Below are positions 24,620 to 35,721 of a stretch of DNA of 64,000 bases, one piece after another (position 1 is the first letter of the stretch; each line of letters opens with the position of its first letter). The position numbers and the translations under genes are program-made. The stretch is from Acidobacteriota bacterium (GTDB taxonomy: Bacteria; Acidobacteriota; Terriglobia; Acidiferrales; UBA7541), in assembly GCA_003223245.1 (NCBI GenBank), contig QHYI01000103.1, forward strand, positions 48,320-112,319, read 5' to 3'. The notes below the pieces were generated by a model. That model was not told where the DNA came from, made no database searches, and saw only the letters and a list, made by a program, of their open reading frames with translations.

Positions 24620-25753
24620 TTAATGGACCAGTTCTGACGCGAAGGCCAGTTGCACCCCTTCGGACTGCGCCTCCGGCAGAACTTCGCGCAGCGCCTGAAG
24701 CGTTGCCGGATGAGGATGGCCGATGGCGACCGCCTCACCTTTTTCACGTGCACCGCGTAGGGCTAACTCCAACTGCTTGCGCACGGCTTCTACCTGCTCA
24801 ACGTCATCAAGAAACGGGACGTTGCGAAAGGCAGAAGGAACGCGCGAACTTTGCGCTGTTTGGTAGGCCACCGTCGCCGCTGTCGTGCGGCTGTCGATGT
24901 AAAACAGATGGTGATCGCGGAGTACCGGCATCAGCTCCCGCATCAATCGAGGATTCGAAGTGGCCTCGGAGCCTTGATGGTTGTTCACTCCCACCGCACC
25001 GGGAACGTTCGCAAGAAATTGGTGTACAAGCTTTGACACTTCGCCTGCGCGCATTCCCGGCCGCAGTTCTTGCGCCTCCCGTTTTTCGCTCGCCACGGCC
25101 TGCATGGGTAAGTGCAACATGACCTGGTAGCCGCGGCTCTCGGCTTCTTCGGCAATTTCCCGGGAGTGCTCGTGATTCGGCAACACGGAGACGGTGAGCG
25201 GGTACGGCAAATCGAAAATCTCCTCGGCTGCGCGGCGGTCGCTTCCCAAGTCGTCCAGAATAATGGCGAGCTTCGCGCCGTTTGGTTGCGGAGAAGAACT
25301 TCGCGCTTGCTCCGCCGCAGCCATGCGGAGATGGATGTGCACCTGGTGCGTTCGCGTGCCACCCCTCAGATAAAAAAAGAGAATTCCTTCGCGGCTCTCG
25401 GAAGGTGCTTCGGTGAACCCATGCCGCGTAGCGACGCTTCCGAGAGCCTGCTGAATTCTCGCGGTTTCCGATTGTGCCACGGAGTCGGCTTCGCCCTTGG
25501 GCAAGGTGATGTCCAGACGATCTGCGGCTTCAGGATTCCCTGCGGATGCCTCCAGCGCCAGATGAATCTGCGTTCCTTTTGGTGCAGCGGCGTGCGCCGC
25601 CTCAGAAAGTTCTCTTGTGATCGCGTGAATCTTTGCAGGGGTCAGACGCTCAGGCGGCGACGCTTTCTTGCAACCAGAAGCCAGCGAGAACGCGGCGAGG
25701 AAAACAACGAGCGGGATTAGCGAGAATCCGCCACAACTCCGGCCAGGCAACAA
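24620..25753 (-). CDS. Divergent polysaccharide deacetylase family lipoprotein
   Basis: 377 residues. TTG start with an N-terminal segment ending in the lipobox LASGC, so probably a lipoprotein. From about residue 155 the domain reads KLAIILDDLGSDRRAAEEIF, PYPLTVSVLPNHEHSREIAEEA, YQVMLHLPMQ, GVNNHQGSEATSNPRLM and LFYIDSRTTAATVAYQTA, which is the divergent polysaccharide deacetylase (YibQ-like) fold with its Asp-Asp and His-rich metal-site segments. The first 150 residues are family-variable. Genes of this type are often next to an S41 peptidase, as here (41-base gap, same strand), pointing to a shared envelope or division role. Confidence 0.85.
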   Translation of the reverse strand: MLPGRSCGGFSLIPLVVFLAAFSLASGCKKASPPERLTPAKIHAITRELSEAAHAAAPKGTQIHLALEASAGNPEAADRLDITLPKGEADSVAQSETARIQQALGSVATRHGFTEAPSESREGILFFYLRGGTRTHQVHIHLRMAAAEQARSSSPQPNGAKLAIILDDLGSDRRAAEEIFDLPYPLTVSVLPNHEHSREIAEEAESRGYQVMLHLPMQAVASEKREAQELRPGMRAGEVSKLVHQFLANVPGAVGVNNHQGSEATSNPRLMRELMPVLRDHHLFYIDSRTTAATVAYQTAQSSRVPSAFRNVPFLDDVEQVEAVRKQLELALRGAREKGEAVAIGHPHPATLQALREVLPEAQSEGVQLAFASELVH

Positions 25754-25793
25754 CCTCGGCTTGGCAGAAGCTCGAGCTTTGCTCAGGGTAATA

Positions 25794-27035
25794 CTAGGCA
25801 GCCTTTTTCGCGGGGGCCGGCGCTTTCAGCAGGTCGAGCGCGCGGTGGAAGATGGGATCCTCCGGCGAAAGCGGGCGCGGGCCAAGTCCGGGCTCCTTCT
25901 GCTCTTCCGGCGTCGCAGCCGCATCCTCATCTCCGGAGTCATCCTGCGCATCGGCACGCACAACTTCGGTGGGCGTCACGCCTTCTTCCAGGATGGATTT
26001 GCCGTCGGCGTTGTAGTAATTCGCCACGGTCAGAATCAGTGCCGAGCCGTCATCCAAGGTAATCAGTTTTTGTTCGGAGGCGAGGCCGAAGGTGCGCTCG
26101 CCCACAACGTCGCCGCGATGATTGGCTTCCATCGCCGAGGCCAGCACTTCCGCTGCGCCTGAAGTGGTGGTGTCCATAAGCACGGAAACGGGATTCTTCC
26201 AAATGACCTGTTTGGGGTCGGCGGAGAAGCTTTGGGCCGAAACCGTTTGGCCTCGCAGCGTCGCTAATGTGCCTGATGGAATGAAGAAACGCGCGATGGC
26301 AATCGCTTCCGAGACTGGTCCGCGGCCGCATTCGCGCAGGTCCAAAATCACTTTGTGTATGCCCTGTTTTTCAGCCTCCAGCAAGCGGGACCGCACTTCT
26401 TCGGCGCGGCCTGGGTCGAGCGAGGGGAAGCGCAGCACAAGAATGTCTGGTTCAACCTTTTGAACGATGAGTTTCGGGGTCCCGAGCTTTTCACGCACAA
26501 GCTCGACTTCGTCTGGGGTGCCCGCTTTGCCGCGCCTGATTATGGAGACCTTAATTCCTGCACCTGGCTGGCCGTTTAAGAGATTCATGGCCTGGCCCAC
26601 GGACATGTCGCGGGTGGTGAATCCGCCAATCGCTTCCAGGAGGTCGCCGCTGCGAATCCCGGCTTTGATGCCTGGGCTATCGGGCAGAACCGAAAGCACG
26701 ATGATGTAGCCATAGCGCTTGCTGAGTGTCAGCCCCGTCTCGCCGGTGCCGGGGTTGGCGACCTTCTTTTTGTATTCCTCGTATTCGCGCGGTGTCAGGT
26801 AGCTCGACTGCGGGTCGAGCGATTCCAGCAAGCCGTGCAGCGCGCCAGCCGTCACCGTGCGCATGTTGGGGTCGTCCACATAATCTTGCTGAATCTTCTG
26901 CAAAACTTCGCCGTACACGGTCAACGATTTGTAGGCCTTGTCGTCCGAGGTCCGGCCAAGGACGTGTCCTATCCCCGCATAACAGAAGATCAATACGGAT
27001 AAAGAAAAAATGCCGATCCGTGCCGCTCGATTCAT
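25794..27035 (-). CDS. S41 carboxyl-terminal-processing-protease homologue, apparent loss of catalytic dyad
   Basis: 413 residues: signal/anchor (IGIFSLSVLIFCYAGIGHVL), N-terminal helices, a PDZ domain (about residues 90-170, with YGYIIVLSVLPDSPGIKAGIRSGDLL), then the S41 core. In active CtpA/Prc proteins the core has S-A-S-E and, 25 residues on, TFGKG, giving the Ser and Lys. Aligned without gaps, this protein reads TTTSGAAEVLASAM and VGERTFGLASEQ, placing Gly at the serine (about residue 290) and Leu at the lysine (about 315). A neighbouring Ser, one position earlier, is present. It may be inactive and act as a PDZ scaffold, or use other residues. It is upstream of the polysaccharide deacetylase on the same strand. 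Confidence 0.85.
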   Translation of the reverse strand: MNRAARIGIFSLSVLIFCYAGIGHVLGRTSDDKAYKSLTVYGEVLQKIQQDYVDDPNMRTVTAGALHGLLESLDPQSSYLTPREYEEYKKKVANPGTGETGLTLSKRYGYIIVLSVLPDSPGIKAGIRSGDLLEAIGGFTTRDMSVGQAMNLLNGQPGAGIKVSIIRRGKAGTPDEVELVREKLGTPKLIVQKVEPDILVLRFPSLDPGRAEEVRSRLLEAEKQGIHKVILDLRECGRGPVSEAIAIARFFIPSGTLATLRGQTVSAQSFSADPKQVIWKNPVSVLMDTTTSGAAEVLASAMEANHRGDVVGERTFGLASEQKLITLDDGSALILTVANYYNADGKSILEEGVTPTEVVRADAQDDSGDEDAAATPEEQKEPGLGPRPLSPEDPIFHRALDLLKAPAPAKKAA

Positions 27036-27297
27036 GCCCCGTCCTTAGGGACTGCGAATGCGAAGTTTAAGTATAACACTGCAAAAGGTTCGGACGCGCC
27101 AACAAACAAAAAGGAAGCTGGGCAAAGACAACCGTTATTTAAGAGCGCATCGGATTACCACGAAGAATGAGCGTGATTGTTGCTAAATTACCACAAGAAG
27201 CTTATCCCACACCGGGGATGTCATCGTAAGATGTTGATAATAAAGCACAATCTTGGAACAGCTTGGTCCACAAAATGCTAAAGTAGTAGGCAGGGGC

Positions 27298-28218
27298 ATG
27301 CTCCAAACAACGATAGCCAGAGAATCCTCGGCGGAGGGTGTGGGCCTGCACACTGGTGTGCACGGGTCGCTCCGCCTTGTTCCTGCGCCGGCCGAGACGG
27401 GCATTGTGTTTCGCCGCGTGGACCTCGACAACTTCCCGATCGAGGCTCAGGGGCGCAATGTCGCGCGTGTGAGCTACGCCACGAGCCTGATGAAGCAGGG
27501 CGTGCTACTGTCCACGACCGAGCATCTCCTCGCAGCCATCTATTCCTGCGGCATCGACAATGTCTATATCGACATTGATGCTATTGAACTGCCCATCCTG
27601 GACGGCTCCGCCGAGCCGTTCATGCAAATGCTGGAACAGTCAGGCGTGCGCAAGCTGCGCCGCAAGCGGCGCTACCTGAAGGTGCTGAAACCGCTGGAAG
27701 TTTGTGAAGGCGACCGGCGCATCGGCATCTACCCTGCAGACGAGTTCCGCGTCCGCTGCTATGTGGATTTCCCTCACCCGCTGGTGGGCCAGCAGGAAGT
27801 GGAAATGGTGGTTGGGCCGGATACGTTCCGCCATCTTCTGGCGCGGGCGCGCACGTTCTGCTTCGAGCGCGATATCGAGCCGTTGCGCGCTATGGGCCTG
27901 ATCAGGGGCGGCTCGCTCGAAAACGCCATCGTCCTGACGCGGGGCGGCATTATGAACGGTCCCCTGCGCTTCCCTGACGAGTTTGTCCGTCACAAGGCGC
28001 TAGACCTGATTGGCGACCTGGCTTTGGCGGGCTTGCCGCTGCTGGCCAGGGTCGAGGCCCATAAAGCCGGCCATTCTCTTCATACCCAACTTGTGAGCCG
28101 ACTGCTGTCCGACCCAGCGCTCTGGACAATTACTACGGCCACGGGCGAAGCGGTGCGCGTCGAGGAAGAACTCCCTCAGAGCGTCCTCGCCCAGGTCCCG
28201 GCCGCCCCGGGCGATTAA
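27298..28218 (+). CDS. lpxC: UDP-3-O-acyl-N-acetylglucosamine deacetylase
   Basis: 306 residues from the ATG at 27298, which has AGGCAGGGG upstream. It catalyses the committed step of lipid A synthesis, removing acetate from UDP-3-O-acyl-GlcNAc with zinc. The zinc-binding and catalytic segments are present: STTEHLLAAIYSCGIDN, HKALDLIGDLAL and AHKAGHSLHTQL, together with ETGIVFRR and LPILDGSAEPF. Length matches the family. Its presence shows an outer membrane containing lipid A. It is divergent from the S41 gene and followed 70 bases later by glmU, which supplies UDP-GlcNAc, the sugar nucleotide of the same pathway. Confidence 0.96.
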   Translation: MLQTTIARESSAEGVGLHTGVHGSLRLVPAPAETGIVFRRVDLDNFPIEAQGRNVARVSYATSLMKQGVLLSTTEHLLAAIYSCGIDNVYIDIDAIELPILDGSAEPFMQMLEQSGVRKLRRKRRYLKVLKPLEVCEGDRRIGIYPADEFRVRCYVDFPHPLVGQQEVEMVVGPDTFRHLLARARTFCFERDIEPLRAMGLIRGGSLENAIVLTRGGIMNGPLRFPDEFVRHKALDLIGDLALAGLPLLARVEAHKAGHSLHTQLVSRLLSDPALWTITTATGEAVRVEEELPQSVLAQVPAAPGD

Positions 28219-28288
28219 CCTTTAACGGCCTCCCGGCAACCCCCTGATTGCGAAAAGCGTCCGGCTCCAGCAGAATGGGCTGCTAACC

Positions 28289-29749
28289 ATGTCTAACAAT
28301 GACCTAGCCGTTATTATCCTCGCCGCGGGAAAAGGCACGCGCCTCAAGTCCAGTCTCGCGAAAGTTCTGCATCCGGCCGGCGGGCGCACGCTGGTGGAGC
28401 ACGTCGTGCGATCGTGCGAAGCGTTGAAAGCCCGCGAGACGGTAGTCGTCGTCGGGCACCAGGCGGAGCAAGTGGCCGCCGTGGTCGAACCGTTCGGGGC
28501 TGTCACCGTGTTACAGCAGCCGCAGAACGGCACCGGACACGCCGTGCAAGTGGCCAGGCGCGCGATCGGGCGCGCGAAATTCGCGCTGGTGCTGCCCGGC
28601 GACGCTCCACTGGTTCGAACCGACACTTTGCGGGCGCTGATCACCACGCATCGCAACGGCCATGCCGCAGCAACGATTCTTTCGGCGGTGGTCGCCGATC
28701 CTTCCGGTTATGGGCGCATCGTTCGCAAATCCGAGACGGCGGTTTCGGCCATCATCGAGGAATCGCAACTCACCGACGAGCAGCGCGACATCAACGAAAT
28801 CAATTCCGCGATTTATTGCTTCACGATCGAAAGCCTTTGGCCGGCGCTCGCCCAAGTCAAGCCCAACAACAAGCACCGCGAACTGTATTTGACCGATGCG
28901 ATTGCCGTGATGAGCGCCAAAGGAGAAACGGTTCTTGCGCAGGTCGCCGCGGATTCGCGCGAAGTTCTTGGCTGCAACACGCGCGCAGACCTCGCCGAAG
29001 TCGATCGCATCTTCCGCGAATGGAAGCGCAACGCGTTGATGGACGCGGGCGTGACGATTCAATTCCCGGAAACCGTACTCATCGATCCCGAGGTCACGGC
29101 TGGCGAAGACACGGTGATTGAAGCGGGCGTGCAATTGCTTGGCAAGACGAAACTCGGCGCGCGGTGCACCGTGAAGACCGGCAGCGTGGTCCTGGATTCG
29201 GCACTCGGGGATGACGTGAAGATCGAGACGCATTCCTGGGTGATGGAGAGCCGCCTCGAGAACGGTGTAACGGTTGGTCCCTTTGCACGTCTGCGCACGG
29301 GTACGCACGTGAAGGCCGGCGGGCGCATCGGCAACTTTGTCGAGACGAAGAAGGCCGTCATCGGCGAAAACGCGAAAGTGCCGCACCTCACCTATCTCGG
29401 CGACGCCAAGGTAGGAGCGAAGAGCAACATCGGGGCCGGCACCATCACCTGCAACTACGACGGCTTCCAGAAACATCCCACGACGATAGGGAAAGGGGTG
29501 TTCATCGGCAGCGATTCGGTTCTGGTGGCGCCGCTACGCATCGGGGATCATGCTTATGTCGCGGCCGGTTCCACGATCACGGAAAACGTTCCGGACGACG
29601 GCTTAGGCATCGGCCGCGGACGCCAGGTCAACAAGCCCGGATGGGCGGCCAGGAAACGCCGTGAGCTTGCTGCGGCGCTAGGGCCAAAAAAATCATCCCG
29701 TCGCAGCAACCGGAGGAAATCCCGCAGCAAAACGAGGCGGCGCAAATAA
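28289..29749 (+). CDS. glmU: Bifunctional N-acetylglucosamine-1-phosphate uridyltransferase / glucosamine-1-phosphate acetyltransferase
   Basis: 486 residues, slightly longer than usual because of a basic tail (KKSSRRSNRRKSRSKTRRRK). The N-terminal pyrophosphorylase domain starts VIILAAGKGTRLKSSLAKVLH and contains LPGDAPLVRTD and NEINSAIYCF. The C-terminal left-handed beta-helix has hexapeptide repeats (VTAGEDTVIEAGVQLLG) and the acetyltransferase site NFVETKKAVIGENAKVPHL followed by GAGTITCNYDGFQKH. It makes UDP-GlcNAc for peptidoglycan and lipid A. The Arg/Lys-rich tail is unusual. Confidence 0.96.
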   Translation: MSNNDLAVIILAAGKGTRLKSSLAKVLHPAGGRTLVEHVVRSCEALKARETVVVVGHQAEQVAAVVEPFGAVTVLQQPQNGTGHAVQVARRAIGRAKFALVLPGDAPLVRTDTLRALITTHRNGHAAATILSAVVADPSGYGRIVRKSETAVSAIIEESQLTDEQRDINEINSAIYCFTIESLWPALAQVKPNNKHRELYLTDAIAVMSAKGETVLAQVAADSREVLGCNTRADLAEVDRIFREWKRNALMDAGVTIQFPETVLIDPEVTAGEDTVIEAGVQLLGKTKLGARCTVKTGSVVLDSALGDDVKIETHSWVMESRLENGVTVGPFARLRTGTHVKAGGRIGNFVETKKAVIGENAKVPHLTYLGDAKVGAKSNIGAGTITCNYDGFQKHPTTIGKGVFIGSDSVLVAPLRIGDHAYVAAGSTITENVPDDGLGIGRGRQVNKPGWAARKRRELAAALGPKKSSRRSNRRKSRSKTRRRK

Positions 29750-29869
29750 TCCACAACAATCCACAGCCTCCGCGAACTTCAGTTTAACTTCAGTTCTTTG
29801 GCCATTCGGCGAGAGGGTGGGCTGTGCTAAAATATGAGTTCCCGCAAAGCAACAGGGGGCTGCCGCCGC

Positions 29870-30580
29870 ATGAAATTTGGAGTCGTCGTTTTTCCCGGTT
29901 CCAACTGCGACCACGACGCGTATTACGCTGTCGGAACCATTCTCAGAAAGCCTGTGGAATTCATCTGGCACCAATCGGAAGACCTCGCGAATTGCGATGC
30001 CCTCATCCTGCCCGGCGGATTTTCCTACGGCGACTACCTGCGCACCGGCGCCATCGCGCGCTTTTCACCGGTGATGAAGTCCGTCGAGAAATTTGCCGCG
30101 AGCGGCGGGCTGGTGCTCGGCATCTGCAACGGCTTCCAGATTTTGTGCGAAGCGGGCCTGCTTCCCGGCGCGATGATGCGCAACAGTGGCCTGCGCTTCA
30201 TCTGCCGACACGTTTACATTCGCGTCGAGCAAACTGACACGCCGTTCACCAACGCCGCGTCGAAGGGCCAAATCCTTAAGATTCCCATCGCCCATTCGGA
30301 CGGCAACTGGACCTTAGATGACGCCACGCTTGCGGCGCTTGAGAAGAATGGGCAAGTCCTTTTCCGCTACACCACTTCAGCGGGCTCGAACGATCACGCC
30401 GGCAATCCCAACGGCGCGATGCACAACGTCGCGGGCATCTGCAACCGCGGGCGCAACGTCGCGGGCCTGATGCCGCATCCAGAACGCGCTGCTGAGCTGG
30501 CTCTCGGTTCTGCCGATGGCCTGGTGATTTTCCGCTCGATGGTCGAGGCGCTCGTTGGCGCCGCGAGGGCCACCGCATGA
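29870..30580 (+). CDS. purQ: Phosphoribosylformylglycinamidine synthase subunit PurQ (glutaminase)
   Basis: 236 residues from the ATG at 29870 ([18 protein letters not shown]), the family start; an ATG 12 codons upstream lacks support. It hydrolyses glutamine to supply ammonia for FGAM synthesis in step 4 of purine biosynthesis. The nucleophile Cys is in [13 protein letters not shown], and the GMPHPER-like [11 protein letters not shown] gives the catalytic His/Glu. It is followed by purL after a repeat-containing gap of about 90 bases. A purS gene, the usual third small subunit in three-part FGAM synthases, is not found in the window. Confidence 0.95.
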   Translation: MKFGVVVFPGSNCDHDAYYAVGTILRKPVEFIWHQSEDLANCDALILPGGFSYGDYLRTGAIARFSPVMKSVEKFAASGGLVLGICNGFQILCEAGLLPGAMMRNSGLRFICRHVYIRVEQTDTPFTNAASKGQILKIPIAHSDGNWTLDDATLAALEKNGQVLFRYTTSAGSNDHAGNPNGAMHNVAGICNRGRNVAGLMPHPERAAELALGSADGLVIFRSMVEALVGAARATA

Positions 30581-30613
30581 CGCGCAACGCCGCCTTCTCC
30601 GCGGCGATTTTTG

Positions 30614-30665
30614 AATTTGTAGGGGCGCAGCTTTACCCTGAGCGCAGCCGCAGGGATGCTGCGCC
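30614..30665 (+). repeat. GTAGGGGCGCAGC hairpin repeat before purL
   Basis: The element begins TTGTAGGGGCGCAGC and ends GCTGCGCC. Its arms GGCGCAGC (30624-30631) and GCTGCGCC (30658-30665) pair perfectly, and the second arm ends three bases before the purL ATG. The middle, CTTTACCCTGAGCGC, recurs inside purL at 31123-31142. It belongs to the dispersed GTAG..GGCGC family in this window. Confidence 0.7.
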
Positions 30666-30668
30666 GCG

Positions 30669-33107
30669 ATGGGCGTAAGCTTGCAAATGGCCACGGCATC
30701 CACGGAAATTCGCGTCACTCCCGAAATCGCAGCGGAGCACGGCCTGACGGCGGACGAATACGCCCGCGTCAAACAAATCCTCGGCCGCGAACCGAACATC
30801 ACCGAACTCGGCATCTTCTCGGTGATGTGGAGCGAGCACTGCTCCTACAAATCCAGCAAAGTGCACCTCAAGCGCCTGCCGACGCGCGGCAAGCTCGTCG
30901 TGCAAGGCCCCGGCGAAAACGCCGGTGTCGTGGACATTGGCGACGGCCTGGTCGCCGCGTTCAAGATTGAATCGCACAACCATCCGAGCTACGTCGAGCC
31001 CTTTCAGGGAGCCACCACCGGCGTCGGCGGCATCTTGCGCGACATTTTCACCATGGGCGCGCGCCCGATTGCTATCCTCGATTCCCTGCGCTTCGGTCCA
31101 ATTAGCAGCGACGGTTTTGTAGCGCAGCTTTACCCTGAGCGCGGTCGAACCGATGCGGCCCCCCATCTCGGAAACGCACCATCCGACTCAGCGACGCTCT
31201 CGGCCAACCGCCGCATCCTCGACGGCGTCATTCGCGGCATCGGCGGCTACGGCAACTGTTTTGGCGTGCCCACCGTCGGCGGCGAAGTCGCCTTCGAGCC
31301 GTGCTATTCGCAAAATCCTCTGGTCAACGCGCTGGCCCTCGGCATCGCCCGCAAACAAGATTTGTTTTTCGCCAAAGCCAAAGGCGCGGGCAATCCGGTG
31401 ATTTATGTTGGCGCGAAAACCGGACGCGACGGCATTCACGGCGCATCCCTACTCGCCTCCGCCGAGTTCACCGAACAGTCCCGGCAAAAGCGCCCCAACG
31501 TGCAAGTCGGCGATCCCTTCATGGAAAAACTGCTGCTCGAGGCGTGCCTCGAAGCGATGCAAACCGGCGCGGTAGTCGCGATTCAGGACATGGGCGCCGC
31601 GGGACTCACCTGTTCGACGGTGGAAATGGCCTCGCGCGGCGGCACGGGCATCGAGATCGATCTCGCGAAAGTTCCGCAGCGCGAAACGGGCATGACGCCG
31701 TACGAAATCATGCTGAGCGAATCGCAGGAGCGCATGCTGCTGGTCGCGGAAAAAGGCCGCGAGCAGGAAGTGCTCGGCGTTTTTAAAAAGTGGGGCCTCG
31801 ATGCCGTCGTAATTGGGCGCGTCACCGAAGGCGGATTGGCGCGCATAAAAAATAACGGCGGCGTGGCCGCCGAAATTCCCGCGCATCCGCTGGCCGAAGA
31901 AGGTCCGGTCTACAACCGACCCATCGCCCCGCCCGCGCCGCGCGTGGAATCTGAGAGCGACTGGTTCCAGTTCGCGCCCGAAGGCATGGACCTCACGCCA
32001 AATTTTCTGAAGCTGCTGGTTTCCCCCGCGATCGCTTCCAAGCGCTGGATTACCGAACAGTACGACACTTCGGTGCGCACGAACACGCTAGCCGGCCCGG
32101 GCGCCAGCGATGCCGCCGTCGTTCGCGTCAAGGACCCCAAAACCAACGAGGTCAAGCGCGCTCTCGCGCTCTCGACCGACGGAAACGGCCGCTGGTGCCA
32201 GTTGAATCCGCGCGTCGGCGCGATGCACGCCGTCGCCGAGGCTGCGCGCAATGTCGCCGCGAGCGGCGCGCGTCCCGTCGCCGCCACCAACTGCCTCAAC
32301 TTCGGCAGCCCGGAAAAGCCCGAAGTGATGTGGCAATTTTCGCAAGCCGTCGATGGCATCGCCGAAGCCTCGACTGCCCTGGGCACGCCCATTACCGGGG
32401 GAAACGTCAGCTTCTACAACGAAACGCTTGGCAAGTCCATTTACCCCACGCCCGTGATCGGCATGCTCGGCATCCTCGACAACCCCGCACGAGTCCTCCA
32501 AATCGCCTTCCGCAACGCGGACGATGTGATCGTCCTTCTCGACGGTGCGAATACAGATACGGTAGCGCAGGGCGATAGCCCTGCGGCTTTTTCTCGCGAA
32601 TTCTCCTCCTCCGAGTATTCCAAAACGCTTGGTGCCCTCGTTGCCGGCGAACCGCCCGCCGTCGACCTCGCGGCCGAAAAGCGGCTGGTCGACTGCCTCG
32701 TGGCGCTCGCCTCGGAAGGCGTCCTCGAGTCCGCCCACGACATTTCTGACGGCGGCCTCGCGGTCACTCTCGCCGAATCCTGCTTCGCCTCTTCCTCAGT
32801 CGTAGGGGCGCAGCATGCTCGGCCCCCGCTTGGCGCAAACGTTTCCCTTGGCGACGTTCGACCCCCCGAACACGCACTGTTTAGCGAGCGTGGGGCGCGC
32901 GCCATCGTTTCCGTTTCGCCGGATGGCCTTGCGGCCGTTCTCGCAATTGCGCGACAATACGGCGTGGCCGCACGCGAAATCGGCAAAGTCACGCGCAAGG
33001 GTGTATTTCGCATCGAACTTAAGGGGCGCACCGTGATCGATTCTCCAGTCGAAGCGCTGGCCGACGCCTGGGCCAACTCGCTCGAACGCGCTTTGGTGAA
33101 AGGATGA
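30669..33107 (+). CDS. purL: Phosphoribosylformylglycinamidine synthase subunit PurL, with repeat-derived insertions
   Basis: 812 residues, longer than the usual 720-760 of small-type PurL. It uses ATP and ammonia from PurQ to make FGAM. Core motifs: [64 protein letters not shown] and [12 protein letters not shown]. Two stretches look inserted. Residues 149-177 ([20 protein letters not shown] and on) come from DNA containing the same repeat as the gap upstream. About residues 710-730 ([15 protein letters not shown]) come from a GTAGGGGCGCAGCATGCTC copy at 32802. Both keep the frame. The start codon follows a hairpin arm by three bases and no ribosome site is visible, so an ATG at 30687 is possible. 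Confidence 0.95.
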   Translation: MGVSLQMATASTEIRVTPEIAAEHGLTADEYARVKQILGREPNITELGIFSVMWSEHCSYKSSKVHLKRLPTRGKLVVQGPGENAGVVDIGDGLVAAFKIESHNHPSYVEPFQGATTGVGGILRDIFTMGARPIAILDSLRFGPISSDGFVAQLYPERGRTDAAPHLGNAPSDSATLSANRRILDGVIRGIGGYGNCFGVPTVGGEVAFEPCYSQNPLVNALALGIARKQDLFFAKAKGAGNPVIYVGAKTGRDGIHGASLLASAEFTEQSRQKRPNVQVGDPFMEKLLLEACLEAMQTGAVVAIQDMGAAGLTCSTVEMASRGGTGIEIDLAKVPQRETGMTPYEIMLSESQERMLLVAEKGREQEVLGVFKKWGLDAVVIGRVTEGGLARIKNNGGVAAEIPAHPLAEEGPVYNRPIAPPAPRVESESDWFQFAPEGMDLTPNFLKLLVSPAIASKRWITEQYDTSVRTNTLAGPGASDAAVVRVKDPKTNEVKRALALSTDGNGRWCQLNPRVGAMHAVAEAARNVAASGARPVAATNCLNFGSPEKPEVMWQFSQAVDGIAEASTALGTPITGGNVSFYNETLGKSIYPTPVIGMLGILDNPARVLQIAFRNADDVIVLLDGANTDTVAQGDSPAAFSREFSSSEYSKTLGALVAGEPPAVDLAAEKRLVDCLVALASEGVLESAHDISDGGLAVTLAESCFASSSVVGAQHARPPLGANVSLGDVRPPEHALFSERGARAIVSVSPDGLAAVLAIARQYGVAAREIGKVTRKGVFRIELKGRTVIDSPVEALADAWANSLERALVKG
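31114..31146 (+). repeat. Hairpin-repeat copy inserted in frame in purL
   Basis: TTTTGTAGCGCAGCTTTACC followed by CTGAGCGC matches the purQ-purL intergenic repeat except for a missing GGGG. In the protein this falls in a place where PurL relatives normally pass directly from FGP to the RRILDGV helix. Confidence 0.65.
32802..32835 (+). repeat. Second hairpin-repeat copy inside purL
   Basis: GTAGGGGCGCAGCATGCTC followed by GGCCCCCGC is a near-palindrome of the same family (ideal form GTAGGGGCGCAGCATG and its complement). It encodes [10 protein letters not shown] in frame. Confidence 0.6.
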
Positions 33108-33192
33108 AGAGCCTAGCCTCGAGCCTAAAGCGCTTGGGGCAATTCTGCCGCCCACAGGGACAGAGTTTAAACGGACACGGCTTGAAAACTTC

Positions 33193-34687
<1,495 letters not shown>

Positions 34688-34698
<11 letters not shown>

Positions 34699-35386
34699 AA
34701 CGGAAAAAGCAGAAAAGAAGAAATCCGAAGCGAACGTTCCCATGAAAACGAAAATCCAGCGCGAGGTGATCGCCTGGTTCTGGGTGGGGCTCGTGTTCCT
34801 GCTGATCAACGGCGCCGTCGGTCAGGCGCGTGTCATCCCATCGGGTTCCATGGAAAAAACGCTGCTCATCGGCGACCATCTCATCATGAGCCGCATCGGC
34901 TACGACGCCGGCATTCCTTTCACCAACTGGCACATTCCTTTGTGGCGCAATCCCAAGCGCCAGCAAGTCATCATCTTCAAGCCGCCCTTTGCTCCGGACA
35001 CGCCCGATTACGTGAAGCGCGTCATCGGCCTTCCCGGAGACACCGTCGACATTCATGACGGTTCCGTGTGGATCAACGGCAAGCGCCTGGTCGAAAAATA
35101 CACCACCGGACCCACCGAGCCCTACGAATTGCATATGCCATACAAAGTTCCGGCCGACTGCTACTTCGTCATGGGCGATAATCGCGCCAATTCATATGAC
35201 AGCCGTTTCTGGGGCTGTGTCCCGCGCAACGACATCATCGGCACGCCGGTGATGATCTACATGTCCCTCGACGTTTCGCCGGAAGCCTGGGAGCCGGGGC
35301 AGTTTCGCGAGCGCTTCTTCGCCTATGCGAACGCGATCTTGCATCCCGGCGAGGTGCGCTGGAAGCGGATTTTCCGCACGTTCTGA
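34688..35386 (+). CDS. lepB: Signal peptidase I
   Basis: 232 residues from the GTG at 34688, inside the end of purF; an ATG at 34741 is possible. It cleaves signal peptides of exported proteins at the outer face of the inner membrane. A charged N-terminus precedes one helix (EVIAWFWVGLVFLLINGAV), then the Ser box VIPSGSMEKTLLIGDHL and Lys box DYVKRVIGLPGDTVDIHDG, then YFVMGDNRANSYDSRFWG. All S26 catalytic boxes are present. The overlap with purF implies translational coupling even though the functions are unrelated. Confidence 0.93.
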
Positions 35387-35453
35387 GAAAAACCCAATCT
35401 GGTTAAGCTATACTTTGCAAGTCGCGCGGTTCCCTGTCCGGCGCGTGGTTTCT

Positions 35454-35602
35454 GTAGTGGCGAGTCTTTAGACTCGTGTTTTGCCGTTGCGAGTCTTTCG
35501 CGCCTGGCGTCTACCCTGACCTTGTCGGGGCGTTCCGCTTCTGACCGCGAAGACTCGGCGCTCTTCAGGTTCTTAATTTACAGATGGGGGTCTTGAGACT
35601 CG
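35454..35602. repeat. Cluster of CGAGTC hairpins and GTAGTGG repeat between lepB and purM
   Basis: The 335-base gap has no gene. It starts with GTAGTGGCGAGTC, where CGAGTC (35461-35466) and GACTCG (35471-35476) form a perfect hairpin with TTTA loop. GAGTCTTTCGCG (35491), CGAAGACTCGGCG (35548) and GTCTTGAGACTCG (35590) repeat the theme in both orientations. This resembles REP/MITE-type palindromes common in intergenic DNA. Confidence 0.6.
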
Positions 35603-35721
35603 TATTTTCTTAGTTTTTTCGTGCTTGCCGGTTCTTGGATCGGCATTTTGTTCCTGGCGCCTTCTAAACGCCCTTTTTCGACGTTGCGTTGCGCTTTCGC
35701 GGAACACGGGTCACGTCCACC

